64,000 nt of DNA from Platynereis dumerilii. Its lineage: Eukaryota; Annelida; Polychaeta; Phyllodocida; Nereididae. The notes below the pieces were generated by a model. The model was not told the DNA's origin and did not search any database. It saw only the letters and a program-made list of their open reading frames with translations. How positions within the stretch are numbered: position 1 is the stretch's first letter; every line of letters starts with the position of its first letter. The position numbers and the translations under genes are program-made. The stretch lies in assembly GCA_026936325.1 (NCBI GenBank), contig JAPTHN010000004.1, forward strand, positions 33,533,776-33,597,775, in the 5' to 3' direction. This document shows positions 36,839-47,459 of the stretch, piece after piece.

Positions 36839-38191
36839 ATTATGTCTACAGAAGAGGCAAAAGCAACTGACTATCCGGCAATAACAATTTGCAATCAGAA
36901 CCATTTAGACAGACAAGCTATCCATGCAATGGAAAAGATACTGTTGAATGAAAACTGCACTTATGCTGAAGGTTCGGACTTATTTGAAGTCGCAAAACAC
37001 TTCGGACTTTTTGTGGAAAAAGCTAGTTCCTTTTTTGCTCCTTATTTGAACTTTCCAGATACTTCAGCTAAGGCGAGACAGGATTTCAAAGCAGTTTTTT
37101 CAAATCATGGATTTTTAGCCCATGTCGGTGAAGACATAGCATTGAAAAGTGGTGTTAAAATGAAGGATTTTATCATTGCATGCCATACAGGCCAAAAGGA
37201 GTGTTTGGCTAATTTTACACAACATTTTGATTCTAGTTATTACAATTGTTTTACTCTAAAACTTAATGTGTCACACTTAAATCAGGATAACTTATTGCTG
37301 TTACTCCTTCACACAGGGAACTATGAGGATAATTTACTTCCAAGGAAAAATCGACTCGAGCAATTCATACCCGAGTCACAAAGGAATATCCACACCCAAA
37401 AATCGGGTGTTAAAATATTCATCCACCAGAGGGACAAGTCTTATCAAACTATGCTGCCCTCTAGTGTTAATATTCCTACAGGATTTGGTGCAAACGTAAA
37501 AGTGAAAATCACTCACACTTACCACAAGAGGGCAGCACTGAAGCCATGCAACCCGGATAATGATTACGTACAGAAAATATGTGAAGATAGAAATTTCTCT
37601 GACTTGACATTCAAGGAATGTGATTGTGTAGATAAAAGTGTGCTGGATTCTAACACAAGTGAGTTATATGTACACAATGAACACTGTCTTCACCTACCTT
37701 ATATGCCGAAAGAATGTGCTTTTGACATGCGATCAAACAAACAGTGTTCTGTGATTCTCCAAAAATGGTGGAAACGCATGAGATGTTTAGAAAAAATTTA
37801 TGACCGAGAAACGAAACCAAATTCTGGTTGCTTGCCTTCATGTGAGAAAGTTACCTATGACTTTGACACCAACATGGTTTCTTTGGAGCATACGCTAACT
37901 GAAGATATGGAGGAAAAGATGGATTATTTTCTGCGAGGAAAAAACTCAAGTCTGGACGCGAACAACAAGACACGGCCTTACTCTAGATTTTCTATGTTAA
38001 TGCTTCATGTAGACACTTCAATGTTGAACTACAAAGAAGTCTCAAACTATTCATTTACTGACATAATCAATGATATCTGTATTGTTTTATTCATAACAAT
38101 TTTGACCGTAGCTCAGCTGATAACCATCGCGGCAAAAAGGCTGGCAATTTGCAGGACACAAGGCATCAACTTTAACTCAATAAAGAAGTAA
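36839..38191 (+). CDS. DEG/ENaC-family sodium channel subunit, main exon
   Basis: A strong acceptor (TTCTATTTTTCAG) precedes an in-phase exon of 450 codons ending in TAA. It starts with the post-TM1 hallmark YPAITICNQN (joined residues about 54-63). The large cysteine-rich extracellular domain follows: YNCFTLKLN (the C-x-F/T motif of the finger/palm), GVKIFIHQRDKSY (family G-h-h-h-h-H), a C-rich thumb (KECDCVDKS, HCLHLPYMPKEC, SGCLPSCEKVTYD), then TM2 (DICIVLFITILTVAQLI, near joined residues 450-470). These channels are trimeric, voltage-independent cation channels at the cell surface gated by protons, peptides or mechanics. The G/S-x-S selectivity filter of TM2 reads F-I-T here when aligned on LTV-(E/Q)L, so selectivity may differ. 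Joined with the exon at 31905 the protein is about 492 residues, close to family size. The exact subfamily is not assigned. Confidence 0.9.
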   Translation: MMSTEEAKATDYPAITICNQNHLDRQAIHAMEKILLNENCTYAEGSDLFEVAKHFGLFVEKASSFFAPYLNFPDTSAKARQDFKAVFSNHGFLAHVGEDIALKSGVKMKDFIIACHTGQKECLANFTQHFDSSYYNCFTLKLNVSHLNQDNLLLLLLHTGNYEDNLLPRKNRLEQFIPESQRNIHTQKSGVKIFIHQRDKSYQTMLPSSVNIPTGFGANVKVKITHTYHKRAALKPCNPDNDYVQKICEDRNFSDLTFKECDCVDKSVLDSNTSELYVHNEHCLHLPYMPKECAFDMRSNKQCSVILQKWWKRMRCLEKIYDRETKPNSGCLPSCEKVTYDFDTNMVSLEHTLTEDMEEKMDYFLRGKNSSLDANNKTRPYSRFSMLMLHVDTSMLNYKEVSNYSFTDIINDICIVLFITILTVAQLITIAAKRLAICRTQGINFNSIKK

Positions 38192-38199
38192 AGTTAACG

Positions 38200-38205
38200 A
38201 ATAAA
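38200..38205 (+). terminator. Poly(A) signal of the DEG/ENaC gene
   Basis: AATAAA nine bases after the stop codon, followed by a GC-richer stretch. Position and sequence fit; it implies a very short 3' UTR. Confidence 0.5.
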
Positions 38206-38366
38206 TGCAGGGCCTCTGCAGTTCTTATTTCAATATTGTTGTATATTCTGCATCAAGATTTGTCAGCCAATCATCTAGCTAGGGATCAATCATGTGAAAC
38301 GCCAATAAATAACAATATTAGTGTCTTAAAAGTGTGTTTGGCGCCTGGGGGATATTGGCATGCCTG

Positions 38367-38741
38367 CAGTCTGGTGAAAATGAGAACTGCATGCTGCTGC
38401 CACCTGGCACAAAAGTTGATTTTCTATGCTACAGCATTGCTGTCCCAAGAAATAGTTCCAATTTCATTGCACATTCACAAAATTTCTATTCAACATTGAT
38501 GTATACCAGAGTCAGACTCGGCACTCACATTCCCTAAGGAAGTAGACAAGGCCATCAACACACTCAGAAACAGCCCCGGTGTCTTCCAGACAAACCAGAC
38601 AAAATTGTGTGTGTTCCTCTGGTTGAAAGTATGTGGACGCTCGCAGGAGCTCGCGAAATAGCACACTAGTCACTAGGTGGCAACACAAGACAGCATATGT
38701 TCTGATCTGTGGCAATGCAAGAGCAGTCCACTTGTAGACAG
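38367..38741 (+). mobile_element. 375-bp MITE, second copy of the 19952 family
   Basis: Flanked by GGCATGCCTG on both sides (9-10 bp duplication). Ends are CAGTCTGGTGAAAATG and the inverse of CTGTCTACAAGTGG. It is about 60 bp longer than the copy in unit A because that copy lacks the segment between GCTCTTGCATTGCC and the CTATTTCG region. Confidence 0.8.
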
Positions 38742-39218
38742 GGCATGCCTGTGTGATCTCAGCTGCAACCATGTATTTTAATTGTCTATTATTAGCTAGC
38801 CAAAGGCGTAGCTATTGGGATGGGTGATGAGTGAATGGGATTCTGAAACCATAAACAAACCATGAAACCACAAACCATGAAACCACAAACCATGTAAGTC
38901 AAGAACAGGCCAGGTGGCAGCACTGTCCATTGTATGTATGAAAAAGAGCCCTCTGGTGGATAGGCTTGCAGTATCTTGAGTTCATTCCCTGACAGGTCTA
39001 TAACAATAACAATAACAATAACAAATTTATATTTTAAGTCACGGGTTACAACAATAAAACACTAGCCGAGGCTATTATGTGACTAAAAGGAATTATATAT
39101 ACATATGTACACACGAAATTTACAAATATTTACAGAGTGAATTCATTTATAGGCAAATTGCCTAGGCTAAAATAATTGATTTAAAATGGGTTTAAAATGA
39201 TAACATAAAACAAAAACT

Positions 39219-42200
39219 TTAAAAACTGTTTACATGAAACCATATATTATCAGGAGGAACCCAATCCTGTAATAATTTCCTAAAATCATTTAAGCTACCA
39301 GCCTCCTTCAACACATTAGGTAGATGGTTCCATAATTTAACCCCTGCATATGACACACTAAGTTTTCCATATCTGGTAGTGCGAGGAGCTCTTAATTGTA
39401 ATGATCTATGACCACGTAGAAGATAATTATTTTTCTAGACGATTTGAACATCTGACACAAATAGTGAGGTGATATATCATTTACAATTTTGTACATCTCT
39501 ATCGCTACCTTAGTCATACAAATAGAAGTGACACTGGTTGTATTGCAATACTCCAGGAGATCCCTACCACTCAGATCGAAATTACACAACACAAATCTCA
39601 GAGCCCTTGTTTGAAGTTTACAAATTTTAACAAGGTCAGATTTGTAACATAGTGACCATATTACAGGGCAATAATCAAAGTTAGCAGAAATAAAGGCTTT
39701 GTATAGTAAGAACTTAGTGTCATAATCAATAGTGTTACAGAGACGCATTAATGCACTGGCCTGCTTACTGGCCTTTGAACACAATTTTTCGACATGATCA
39801 TGAAAAGTCAATTTATTGTCGACATAGATGCCCAAATATTTAATAGAAGACTGACTGCAGATTTCTGTGGTTCCAGCTTGTATCGAGTTGAGAGTACTAC
39901 CGAAGGATATCAGTTGAAACTTCTCGGGATTGGCCTTCATGCCATTGTCTTTGAACCAGTTTAATACATTTCGTACATCAGATTCCAAATGAGATTTTAA
40001 AACAGTTAAATCAGTAGAAGCATATGAAATTACGTTATCGTCAGCATAGTTATACAGGTTACAGTCATCAATAATACAGAAAATGTCGTTAATAAACAGA
40101 TTAAAAAGGGTCGGCCCGAGGACCGATCCTTGCGGGACTCCCTTCTTGATTTTATACCATTTACTTTTTGAGTCATTGATCTTTACCTGCTGTTTTCTTT
40201 CACTTAAATAATTACACAGAAGTTCTATAGAATTCGAGTCAAAGCGACAAAGCCATAGGCACTAAGCTTGGCGAGGAGAACGCCGTGAGGCAGAACGTCA
40301 AAGGCCTTGCTGAGATCAGTGCTAATCGCCGCAGTGTAGTGACCCTGGTCGAGACTCAGCTTCCAGTCTTCAATTGCCTTAATAGCGACACATTGAGTAT
40401 TATAGGATTTCCTATATGCAGAGATATTGACGTGAAGAGTCTCATTTGAGAAATTTTGAATTTGAATGTTAATGAGTTTTTCTATTATAATTGCCATAGA
40501 AGGTAATATACTTATTGGCCTGAAGTTCTTTTTGTCATATTTGTCTTTACTCTTAAAGATGGGCGTAATTTCCGCTTTCTTAAGGTCATTTGGGAAGGAC
40601 TTGGCTTCAACAATCCGATTAAATAACGATACAATGGGGCCGGTTAACACAGTAGCAGAAATCTTAAGTAGTTTCGGTGGAAATTGGTCGAAACCAGTCG
40701 CTTTCTTAGGGTTTATGTTACGTAGTGTCCCTGCTACGTCAGAATAGGACACAGGCTTAATTGTGAACTGCCGATCGCTGTTTTTCCTTCTAATCCATGA
40801 TACACTAGGGTGATTATCGTACACCGAGATCTTGTCGGAGAGGTCGGCTTCTTCGGCGAAATTTTCGTTGATGCCTATGCTCTCTGTAATATTGCCGAAA
40901 TAATCCCCAAACGCCTCAACAACAGATTCAGGGGTCGTAATGATGGCATTTTCTTCGCGTAGTGCATAGCAGTCACTATTTGAATTTTTGTTCGAAAAAT
41001 AGGGACGGAGAGTGGACCATAAGCTCTTTGACGACGGACCATCAGCACATCGTTCTTTGAAGTACATTTTGATCGATTTTCGTTTCAAAGAGACAAAGGC
41101 ATTCCGTTTACGCTTGAAGTCTTCCCATTTTCTGGAGTTGCGAGGGTCTTTACGGGCCTTGTTGTGGGCAACTCTTTTTTGGTACATGCACTTCCTTAGT
41201 GCGCTATTCATAAATGGTGCGTTCGTGTGCTTTATGATCTTCTTTTTAAGTGGCGCATGCTTGTTAACGACGTCCTTTAATAGCAGGTCAAAAGCCCAAT
41301 ATGTGTCTTCGACATCAGTAAACACATCTGTCACTTGAAAAGGAACGGCCTGTAAATCTTCAAGGAAGGCTTTATCGTCGAATTTCTTAAAACTGCGGTA
41401 GAATTTCACTACAGGTGGTCGTTTAGGACATGTGATCCTGGTTGAGACAGCCACAACATTATGGTGGTCGCTGAGACCGCAATCAAAGTTGATTGTTGAA
41501 GAAAGTCGTTTGGGCCGGCTAATGTAGAGATGGTCTATCAGACTGGGGGTACCCTTGTTACAAGTAGGGCTCTCACGATTAACCGATTAATCGCCGCCGA
41601 TTAGATTTTAGTTAAAAATCGATTCCAGTTTGCAAAATCGATTAATCTTTTATTTGTATATTTGTACCTGTAAGACACTGTACTGCATTCAAATTCCAAG
41701 TGTCAAGAGTGAATTGCAACTGGATTTGTCAAGTGAATTTGGGTAATTGGATTGGTATTACCTGGTTGAAGCAGATTGGAGTGAATGAAGTGTGAAGTCC
41801 TAATTGCAATTAATATCTCGAATGGGATATCAAAGTCTCGTGGCTCTGCTTCAAGACAATGTTATAAAAAGACACAGATATTCACTTGCTCTCTGGAATG
41901 GCGGGAAAACGGCGATTAATCGATTACGATTCGATTTTAGGCTATAGATTAATCGATTTTGAAATTCTGTAATCGTGATAGCCCTAGTTACAAGTGGGCG
42001 TGCGAACAACTTGTGTAAGGGAAAAATTATCAGTGAAGTCTCTGATCTGCTTGGCCTTCGATTCAGACAGAGCATTTATGTTGACGTCTCCCATCATAAT
42101 AATAGTACTTGAGTTAGCCAACATATTGTCAGCCATTTTATACATATTTTCCCAGAATTCTTTGGGATTTGCACTTGGCAGTCTGTAGATCGTATTTATA

Positions 42201-42718
42201 ATCCATTTTTCTTTATTGACTGAGAGTTCAATGCACAAGCTCTGGATCGATTCATTATTAATTTCAATGTCAAGCCTTCTGGAGTGGGGAATATCGGACC
42301 TTATGAAAGTCATTATGCCTCCACTAGTGTCACTGCAGTCCTGACGAGATAATGAGTAACCTGTTGGGGTGAACTGAGCATCAGGGAAGCTGTCATCCAG
42401 CTTGCTCTCGATCACACTGAAATAGTCAACCAGTCCTTGTGAGAAAATATCAGAGAGGCATAAGTATTTATTTCGGACACTGTTTATGTTGAGAAAGCCT
42501 ATAATAAGATTGGTCGGATGTCTCAATCTGAGTGATTTGAGATCTTGCCAATTATCCTCTGTACATATGGCTCCAGAGTCACTACCTTCAGAGTCACTAT
42601 CTCTATGTGTTTCTTCAGAGTCTCTATCTCTATGTACTATTTCAGAGTCTTTTTCTCTGTTGCTATTTTCACATTCACTACTTTTGGCAGGAGCGGCCTT
42701 ATGTTCTTGGCCAACAAC
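39219..42718 (-). pseudogene. LINE ORF2: AP endonuclease and reverse transcriptase, interrupted
   Basis: In frame after ORF1's TAG, a D/E/S-rich linker leads to the endonuclease (LIIGFLNINSVRNK, ESKLDDSFPD, MMGDVNINAL). A 422-bp hAT MITE cuts in (41565-41986), after which the endonuclease ends with SLIDHLYIS and GLSDHHNV. A linker and the reverse transcriptase follow (KKATGFDQFPPKLLK, LKKAEITPIFKSKDK, NFRPISILPS, ISTDLSKAFD, KKGVPQGSVLGPTLFN and the catalytic YADD at about 40045), then SIKYLGIYVDNKLTF and a C-terminal domain. An 8-bp tandem duplication (GCTTTGTC-type) near 40245 and a one-base shift near 39430 break the frame. The end would be a TAA at 39219. No ATG lies between the ORF1 stop and the endonuclease. 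Confidence 0.85.
41565..41986. mobile_element. 422-bp hAT MITE inserted in LINE ORF2
   Basis: The ends TAGGGCTCTCACGATT and AATCGTGATAGCCCTA are inverted, flanked by GTTACAAG on both sides. The interior carries several ATTAATCGATT-type words near both ends. It falls within the endonuclease domain, between CNKGTP-type and SLIDHL coding sequence. Confidence 0.93.
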
Positions 42719-43744
42719 CTAGTAGTCATAAGAATCAATATTTTGAGATGACCAACGATAATTCAAGTAATCTGTCGCATAATTTGAGTGATGTTTCTCC
42801 TTGTGGCCTTCGAGCCCGCATCCACGACAGGTCACAGGTCCTTGATGTCGACAGGTGTCTGTACTGTGGCCCGGTTCATTGCAATAGTAGCAGCTGTCGG
42901 GATTGTAATAAACATCATCATGGTCGTATTGATGTTTGCTGTATGAACGAACAGATCTTGGTTGAACGTTTCGTCGACGTGCATTACGTTCAGTGGGTTT
43001 CCGGCCAACTTGAGGATTGGTGCGAGACTTGCCAGTTGTTTCTTTTCTATTTTGACGCTTAGTAATATCCGAGATGTTACTCTTGGTTCGAAGCTTCAGA
43101 GTATTAACCAGTTTGTTGATACCGGCCTTTGATAAATTCGGGCCCTTACCGGCAGCCAGGTATCCATCATTTACGGTGTTGTCACTTAATGTGAAAGCTG
43201 GACTGTTGTCAATAAAATCACAGTCATTGTCCGAACACATCACTTGAAGCTGGGAATTTAGCACCTTGATTTTTTCACTCAATTCTGGCTTGTCGAGTCT
43301 GGGGCACACACTGCTAACACAGACCTTTGAAGCCTTCGATTTCGCCTTGTCGAGAAGGGAGGTATATTTCGGGATGACATCTGTTGTTGAATCAGCATTT
43401 TCATCGCAGACATCATTCGCACCAACCACAAAGACGATGCGATCATACCGGTCATGGCCAGATGTTACTTTGGCGAATTCATCAGAAAAAGTGTCAACTT
43501 TAGCATCAGGTTTAGCAATAACCTTGGTATTTGCCAATTTGTTTTCGTCAACATGAGAGAGCGTGAAATCCGAAAACAGGATTTCTGCACCACAGTCATT
43601 GCTGTTTCCCCTGAAATTTTTCCATTTCTCTGCCGTAAGGTCTGATGTCAGAGTAACTATTTGCTTCTGAAGTTTAACATTTTCTTCAAGCAGTTTCTTG
43701 TTTTCAGAGTCTTTTGTTTGAATAACGGCAGTAAGTTCAGTCAT
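42719..43744 (-). CDS. LINE ORF1: coiled coil, SGNH/GDSL-type esterase, CCHC knuckles
   Basis: From the first in-frame ATG at 43744 (341 residues). Residues about 1-40 form a heptad-rich helix (LLEENVKLQKQIVTLTSDL). An esterase-like domain follows with RIVFVVGANDV (block III, GxND) and YLAAGKGPNLSKAGINKL (a block V-like DG-hHLS region, degenerate). A basic linker (RNARRRNVQPRSVRS) leads to cysteine knuckles CYYCNEPGHSTDTC and CRGCGLEGHKEKHH. ORF1 proteins of this type bind the element RNA, and the esterase may act on membranes or lipids (family knowledge). The stop is TAG and the frame continues open beyond it into ORF2. Confidence 0.85.
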   Translation of the reverse strand: MTELTAVIQTKDSENKKLLEENVKLQKQIVTLTSDLTAEKWKNFRGNSNDCGAEILFSDFTLSHVDENKLANTKVIAKPDAKVDTFSDEFAKVTSGHDRYDRIVFVVGANDVCDENADSTTDVIPKYTSLLDKAKSKASKVCVSSVCPRLDKPELSEKIKVLNSQLQVMCSDNDCDFIDNSPAFTLSDNTVNDGYLAAGKGPNLSKAGINKLVNTLKLRTKSNISDITKRQNRKETTGKSRTNPQVGRKPTERNARRRNVQPRSVRSYSKHQYDHDDVYYNPDSCYYCNEPGHSTDTCRHQGPVTCRGCGLEGHKEKHHSNYATDYLNYRWSSQNIDSYDY

Positions 43745-43800
43745 GCGATCATTAAAGAGAGTCCGGAAGGATGACAAAAATATAGCAATATAGCTCAATA

Positions 43801-45405
43801 CCTTTCAGGAGTGTAATTAGATACAACACAATGCATTAGATTTCCTGTGTCAATATGGTCAAGATGTGAAATTGAAATGCAATTACCCAGCAATGGCCAT
43901 TGACATGGTTTGATGCCAATGTCAGTTGTAAGTTGTAACTAGCCTAAAACTGGGTCCAGTACACAATGCCAATTTAAAACACTTGTATCCAACTGTGTAA
44001 ACTTAATCTTGACCTTTGGAAGTTTATAATTTTTAGTCAATCATCACACAAAGAGCTCCTTGGTGAGAAAAATAGACCTTTGTGTCATGATTGATTATAA
44101 ATAATTTTATTCAAATTTAACAATTCTGAATATAGGCACTGTGCATGTACTGGATATTTGGTGTACATATCACAATGCAGTGGTTTTGAAAATGATAATT
44201 AGTTCCCCGGTTTAATATCAAGTTAGGACACCCCTGTGGTGCATTGAATCAGCCAATAGCAAAATAGCCAGCCTCATAAACAAGATCAGGAGGGAGAGTA
44301 ATAATAGTCTCAAGGTAGGCAAAGTTGGGCCTAATTCAATATAATTTGTATGAAATTACATTATTGTGAGTTAGTTTATAAATTCCACCCAAAACTGCTC
44401 ACGACTGAATGCAAGTATACATAGCTACATGTACAGCAAAGAGACCTATGTGACTGTGAGACACCAGATGTAGACAAACAGATATATATGCATAACAGGT
44501 AGAGCCAGGCAGATGGTGTCCCTTCATAATATGAAACAAATCCATGATTTTGGATCCTAGTGATTTAGCATAGTTTCTCATATGCCATGTGTTTGCTGTC
44601 TACCGGCAAGGCTCTATCAGCTTGGTGGATCAGACCTATACCTGCTGGGCCTCTTCACTTAGGTTGCTGGTCTCTTGCGATATGGTATAGAAAACCTTGG
44701 TGGTACAGAGAGATTTTTATCTTCTTTCTTTTCTTTGATTTCCTGTCAATACGTTTTTAGAGGTGCTTGCTTGCTTTCATGCTTTTGTTTCTTATTTTGC
44801 GACATCAACAATTGATTTTGTGGCTAAATTGTTTAAAAAGAAGTGCCACCACTGCCGCATAGTTTCGACTTCATGGAAATTCTGTCAGTTAACACCAGGG
44901 GAAAAGAGGTGCTTGAATCTTTTAATCCCAATGGCTGATAGATTTCCGACCTTGCCTCTGATTGGTCCAGCCAAGAGACTATCTGCAGTATGTTTAATCA
45001 ATTTCAATGTAACTTTAAGGCTTCACAACTTGGTCACTCCTTTAGGTTAAATTTTGAAAGTTGTGTTTTTGGAATTAAAATAATATGTCTGCTTCATGTG
45101 GTAAGCAAATTAAGAATCACTGATTTAATAAATAGTTGTTTTCCCTCCAAATTACAAGCAGCTTGCTAGTTGCCTTTTATTTCGAGGATTTCATGATATT
45201 ATTCACATTCTTCAAATTGTTATTTACATGTCTTCAGTATGGATATAATATAGATTAGGTCAACATTGCTATCAACCCATTCCATGTAAACCACTGCCCC
45301 TTTAATATAGTAGCAAATGGCTAGCTTTGAATCCGCAGATTCTTGTTAAAGGTAACACTGGGGTAGGAGGAATTTTAACTTATTGGAATGTCAACCTATC
45401 AGTTA
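43801..45405. other. No gene seen
   Basis: It includes whatever 5' UTR the LINE has (near 43801-43860). The plus-strand frame at 44763-45050 shows no domain. I see no other element. Confidence 0.5.
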
Positions 45406-46206
45406 TTACAGTCCTCGTCATGTACGTGGAATCTCAAGTTCTGTTCTATGCTGTTGAACTGTGATGTCAGAGATGACTCTATTCTAGCATTGCAATCTAT
45501 GTAAATTAACTACAAGCTGTGATGTCATTTTAAACTGGGTCTGATTCCCCAACTTGCAGCCAATGTGAAGGCATCAAACTGAGCATCACAGTTTCAATCA
45601 AGTGTAAGAGTAAGCATTTTATCAGGGATAGCCCCTGCAACCACGTCGTCACAGCTTGATAGCCAATGGGCTGACAGTAAACTATACATCACAGTTCAAA
45701 CATTGATATATTGAAGGAAGCATTACATTTGTGATCCCAATGATTTATCACAGCAATCACCAGTCTAATCCTACCAAATGGCAGCTTCGTGAGCATTCAC
45801 AGTAGACAACTGTTATAATCCCCACAGAGTTGTTTGATTAATCTACAAACTAGCTAATTCACAACTTTCAACTCTGATGGCACTTGCTATAAACAAAAGG
45901 CTCTGACAATTTGTTTGTAAACACATGGATTATGTGGTGTATATTTGTTCTGGCAGCCCATTGGCTGGAAGGCCGTGATGGCGAAGTTGCATGGGTTTTC
46001 CCAAACTCAACTGTGACACTGAGTTGAAACAGTGATGCTCAGTTTGGTGGATTCACATTGGCTAGAAGCTGGGGAATCTGACATCACAGCTTGTAGTTAA
46101 TTTACATAATTATATTGCAATGCTTGAATAGAGCCGTCTCTGACATCACAGTTCAACAGTAAGCAAAAAAACTTGAGATTCCACACAAATATGTCGAGGA
46201 CTGTAA
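45406..46206. mobile_element. 801-bp foldback element with ~190-bp arms
   Basis: TA flanks both ends; the terminus is TTACAGTCCTCG. The arms share GAACTGTGATGTCAGAGA, ATTGCAAT-TATGTAAATTAACTACAAGCTGTGATGTCA (with gaps) and CCAATGTGAA, inverted. A fragment lies at 16527. No ORF. Confidence 0.75.
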
Positions 46207-47134
46207 TAAGCCCATTGTATATATATAAAGGGAAAAAATCATTAAATTTCATATAGATGAAGTACAAGTAAATTGGCCAAAAAATTAAGTAAATTATACA
46301 AGTCTAAAAATTTCGATGCAGAATATAAGAAATAGAGGATGTTCAGTTGACCAATATTGACTTTTATTGGCCTCAGCATGTAACTCATTTGAAAGCTTTT
46401 TTTGTAAGGAATTCAAATATGCAACTTATTTTTATATACATTTAGAATTTGCGAAACCACGCAAAACCACGAAAATATAGTATTTGAGTTGATAATTCTA
46501 CCAAAATGGATTCTAGAAAGCCTAAAATAGAACTTTGAGGCTACTAAAAATGTTGTAGTAATGTTCTGAATAACTAGAGAAGGAATAACTAACGCTATTT
46601 GCATGCATTATATTCATAGGAACTACACAGAAAGCAGCAAAATGGAAGAATTGGCGGCCATTTTTGAAAATGGCTGCCAGTAGCCATCTGTGCTAAATCT
46701 GAGGTGGCTCCCTATCCAATTATATTTGTAGAGATGTTTTTTAAGTGTGCGCCAAGTTTCATGCTTCTATGTATAAATGCACTATTTTTTTTACATACCT
46801 GCCCCGCTAACAGTGCAGCTATAGCTTATACCCAAATGGAGCTGAACCATGAAACTTGTTGATGCACGACATGCAGCGCCACCAACATTGACTTAAAGAG
46901 TGTCAAAAGATATCTGAGATGGTAAGGAATGAAGCAGTCTGTCCAAGACTAGCAGAACGCCATCGAGTTGTAATTACTCAAGCTGGTAAAATAAATAAAC
47001 AAGAAAATCTTTTTGAAAAAAAAAGATATGCTGGCTGTAGTGATTACGATTTCAAAATTTACAATAAGAGTATGTTTTGCCAAAAGAATTTTAAAATATG
47101 GTATAAGAGAAACTACAGATGAACCCATGATATG
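46207..47134. other. No gene seen
   Basis: AT-rich sequence with one small imperfect inverted patch (GCGGCCATTTTTGAAAATGGCTGCC, with gaps) near 46652. Frames lack domains. Confidence 0.45.
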
Positions 47135-47351
47135 GTATAAGAAGCTATAAGAAGAATTACAGATGAACCCATGATATATCTATCTATCTATCTGTCTATT
47201 ATCTCTCACCCTCTCTATCTCTTCATCCCAAGGGGGCATGTGATACTCCGGAGACACCAACTATACTTTTTCTATATCTCTCACTAACTAGGTCTGGAAC
47301 ACACATATATCATGGGTTCATCTATAAATCCTCTTATATAGCTTCTTATAC
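47135..47351. repeat. 217-bp inverted-repeat element
   Basis: Arms of about 45 bp (GTATAAGAAGCTATA, then GATGAACCCATGATATAT) are inverted around a TATC-rich loop. A further direct partial copy of the left arm lies just upstream (47100-47134). It is probably a MITE. Confidence 0.7.
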
Positions 47352-47459
47352 CTGCTCTGCTGATCTACACTAACTTGTGTATTGTATTGACTGTTATTTT
47401 TATTCCTATGACAGTTTAGCTGGAGTTGGCAAGTTCATATGGGGGAGCATAGGTTCAAT

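Larger units (their letters stand above)
38999..43800 (-). mobile_element. Nearly complete CR1-superfamily LINE
   Basis: The minus-strand order is ORF1 (coiled coil, SGNH esterase, zinc knuckles), ORF2 (endonuclease, reverse transcriptase), 3' UTR, and a (TTGTTA)n tail at 38999-39022. ORF1 has no break and ORF2 has only two small frameshifts plus a hAT insertion, so the copy is fairly recent. The esterase-bearing ORF1 is known in CR1-group LINEs. The 5' limit is approximate; no target duplication was found. Confidence 0.88.

Noticed and set aside
46919-47122. Basic plus-strand frame of 67 codons
   Set aside because: No domain, no splice borders, adjacent to an inverted-repeat element.
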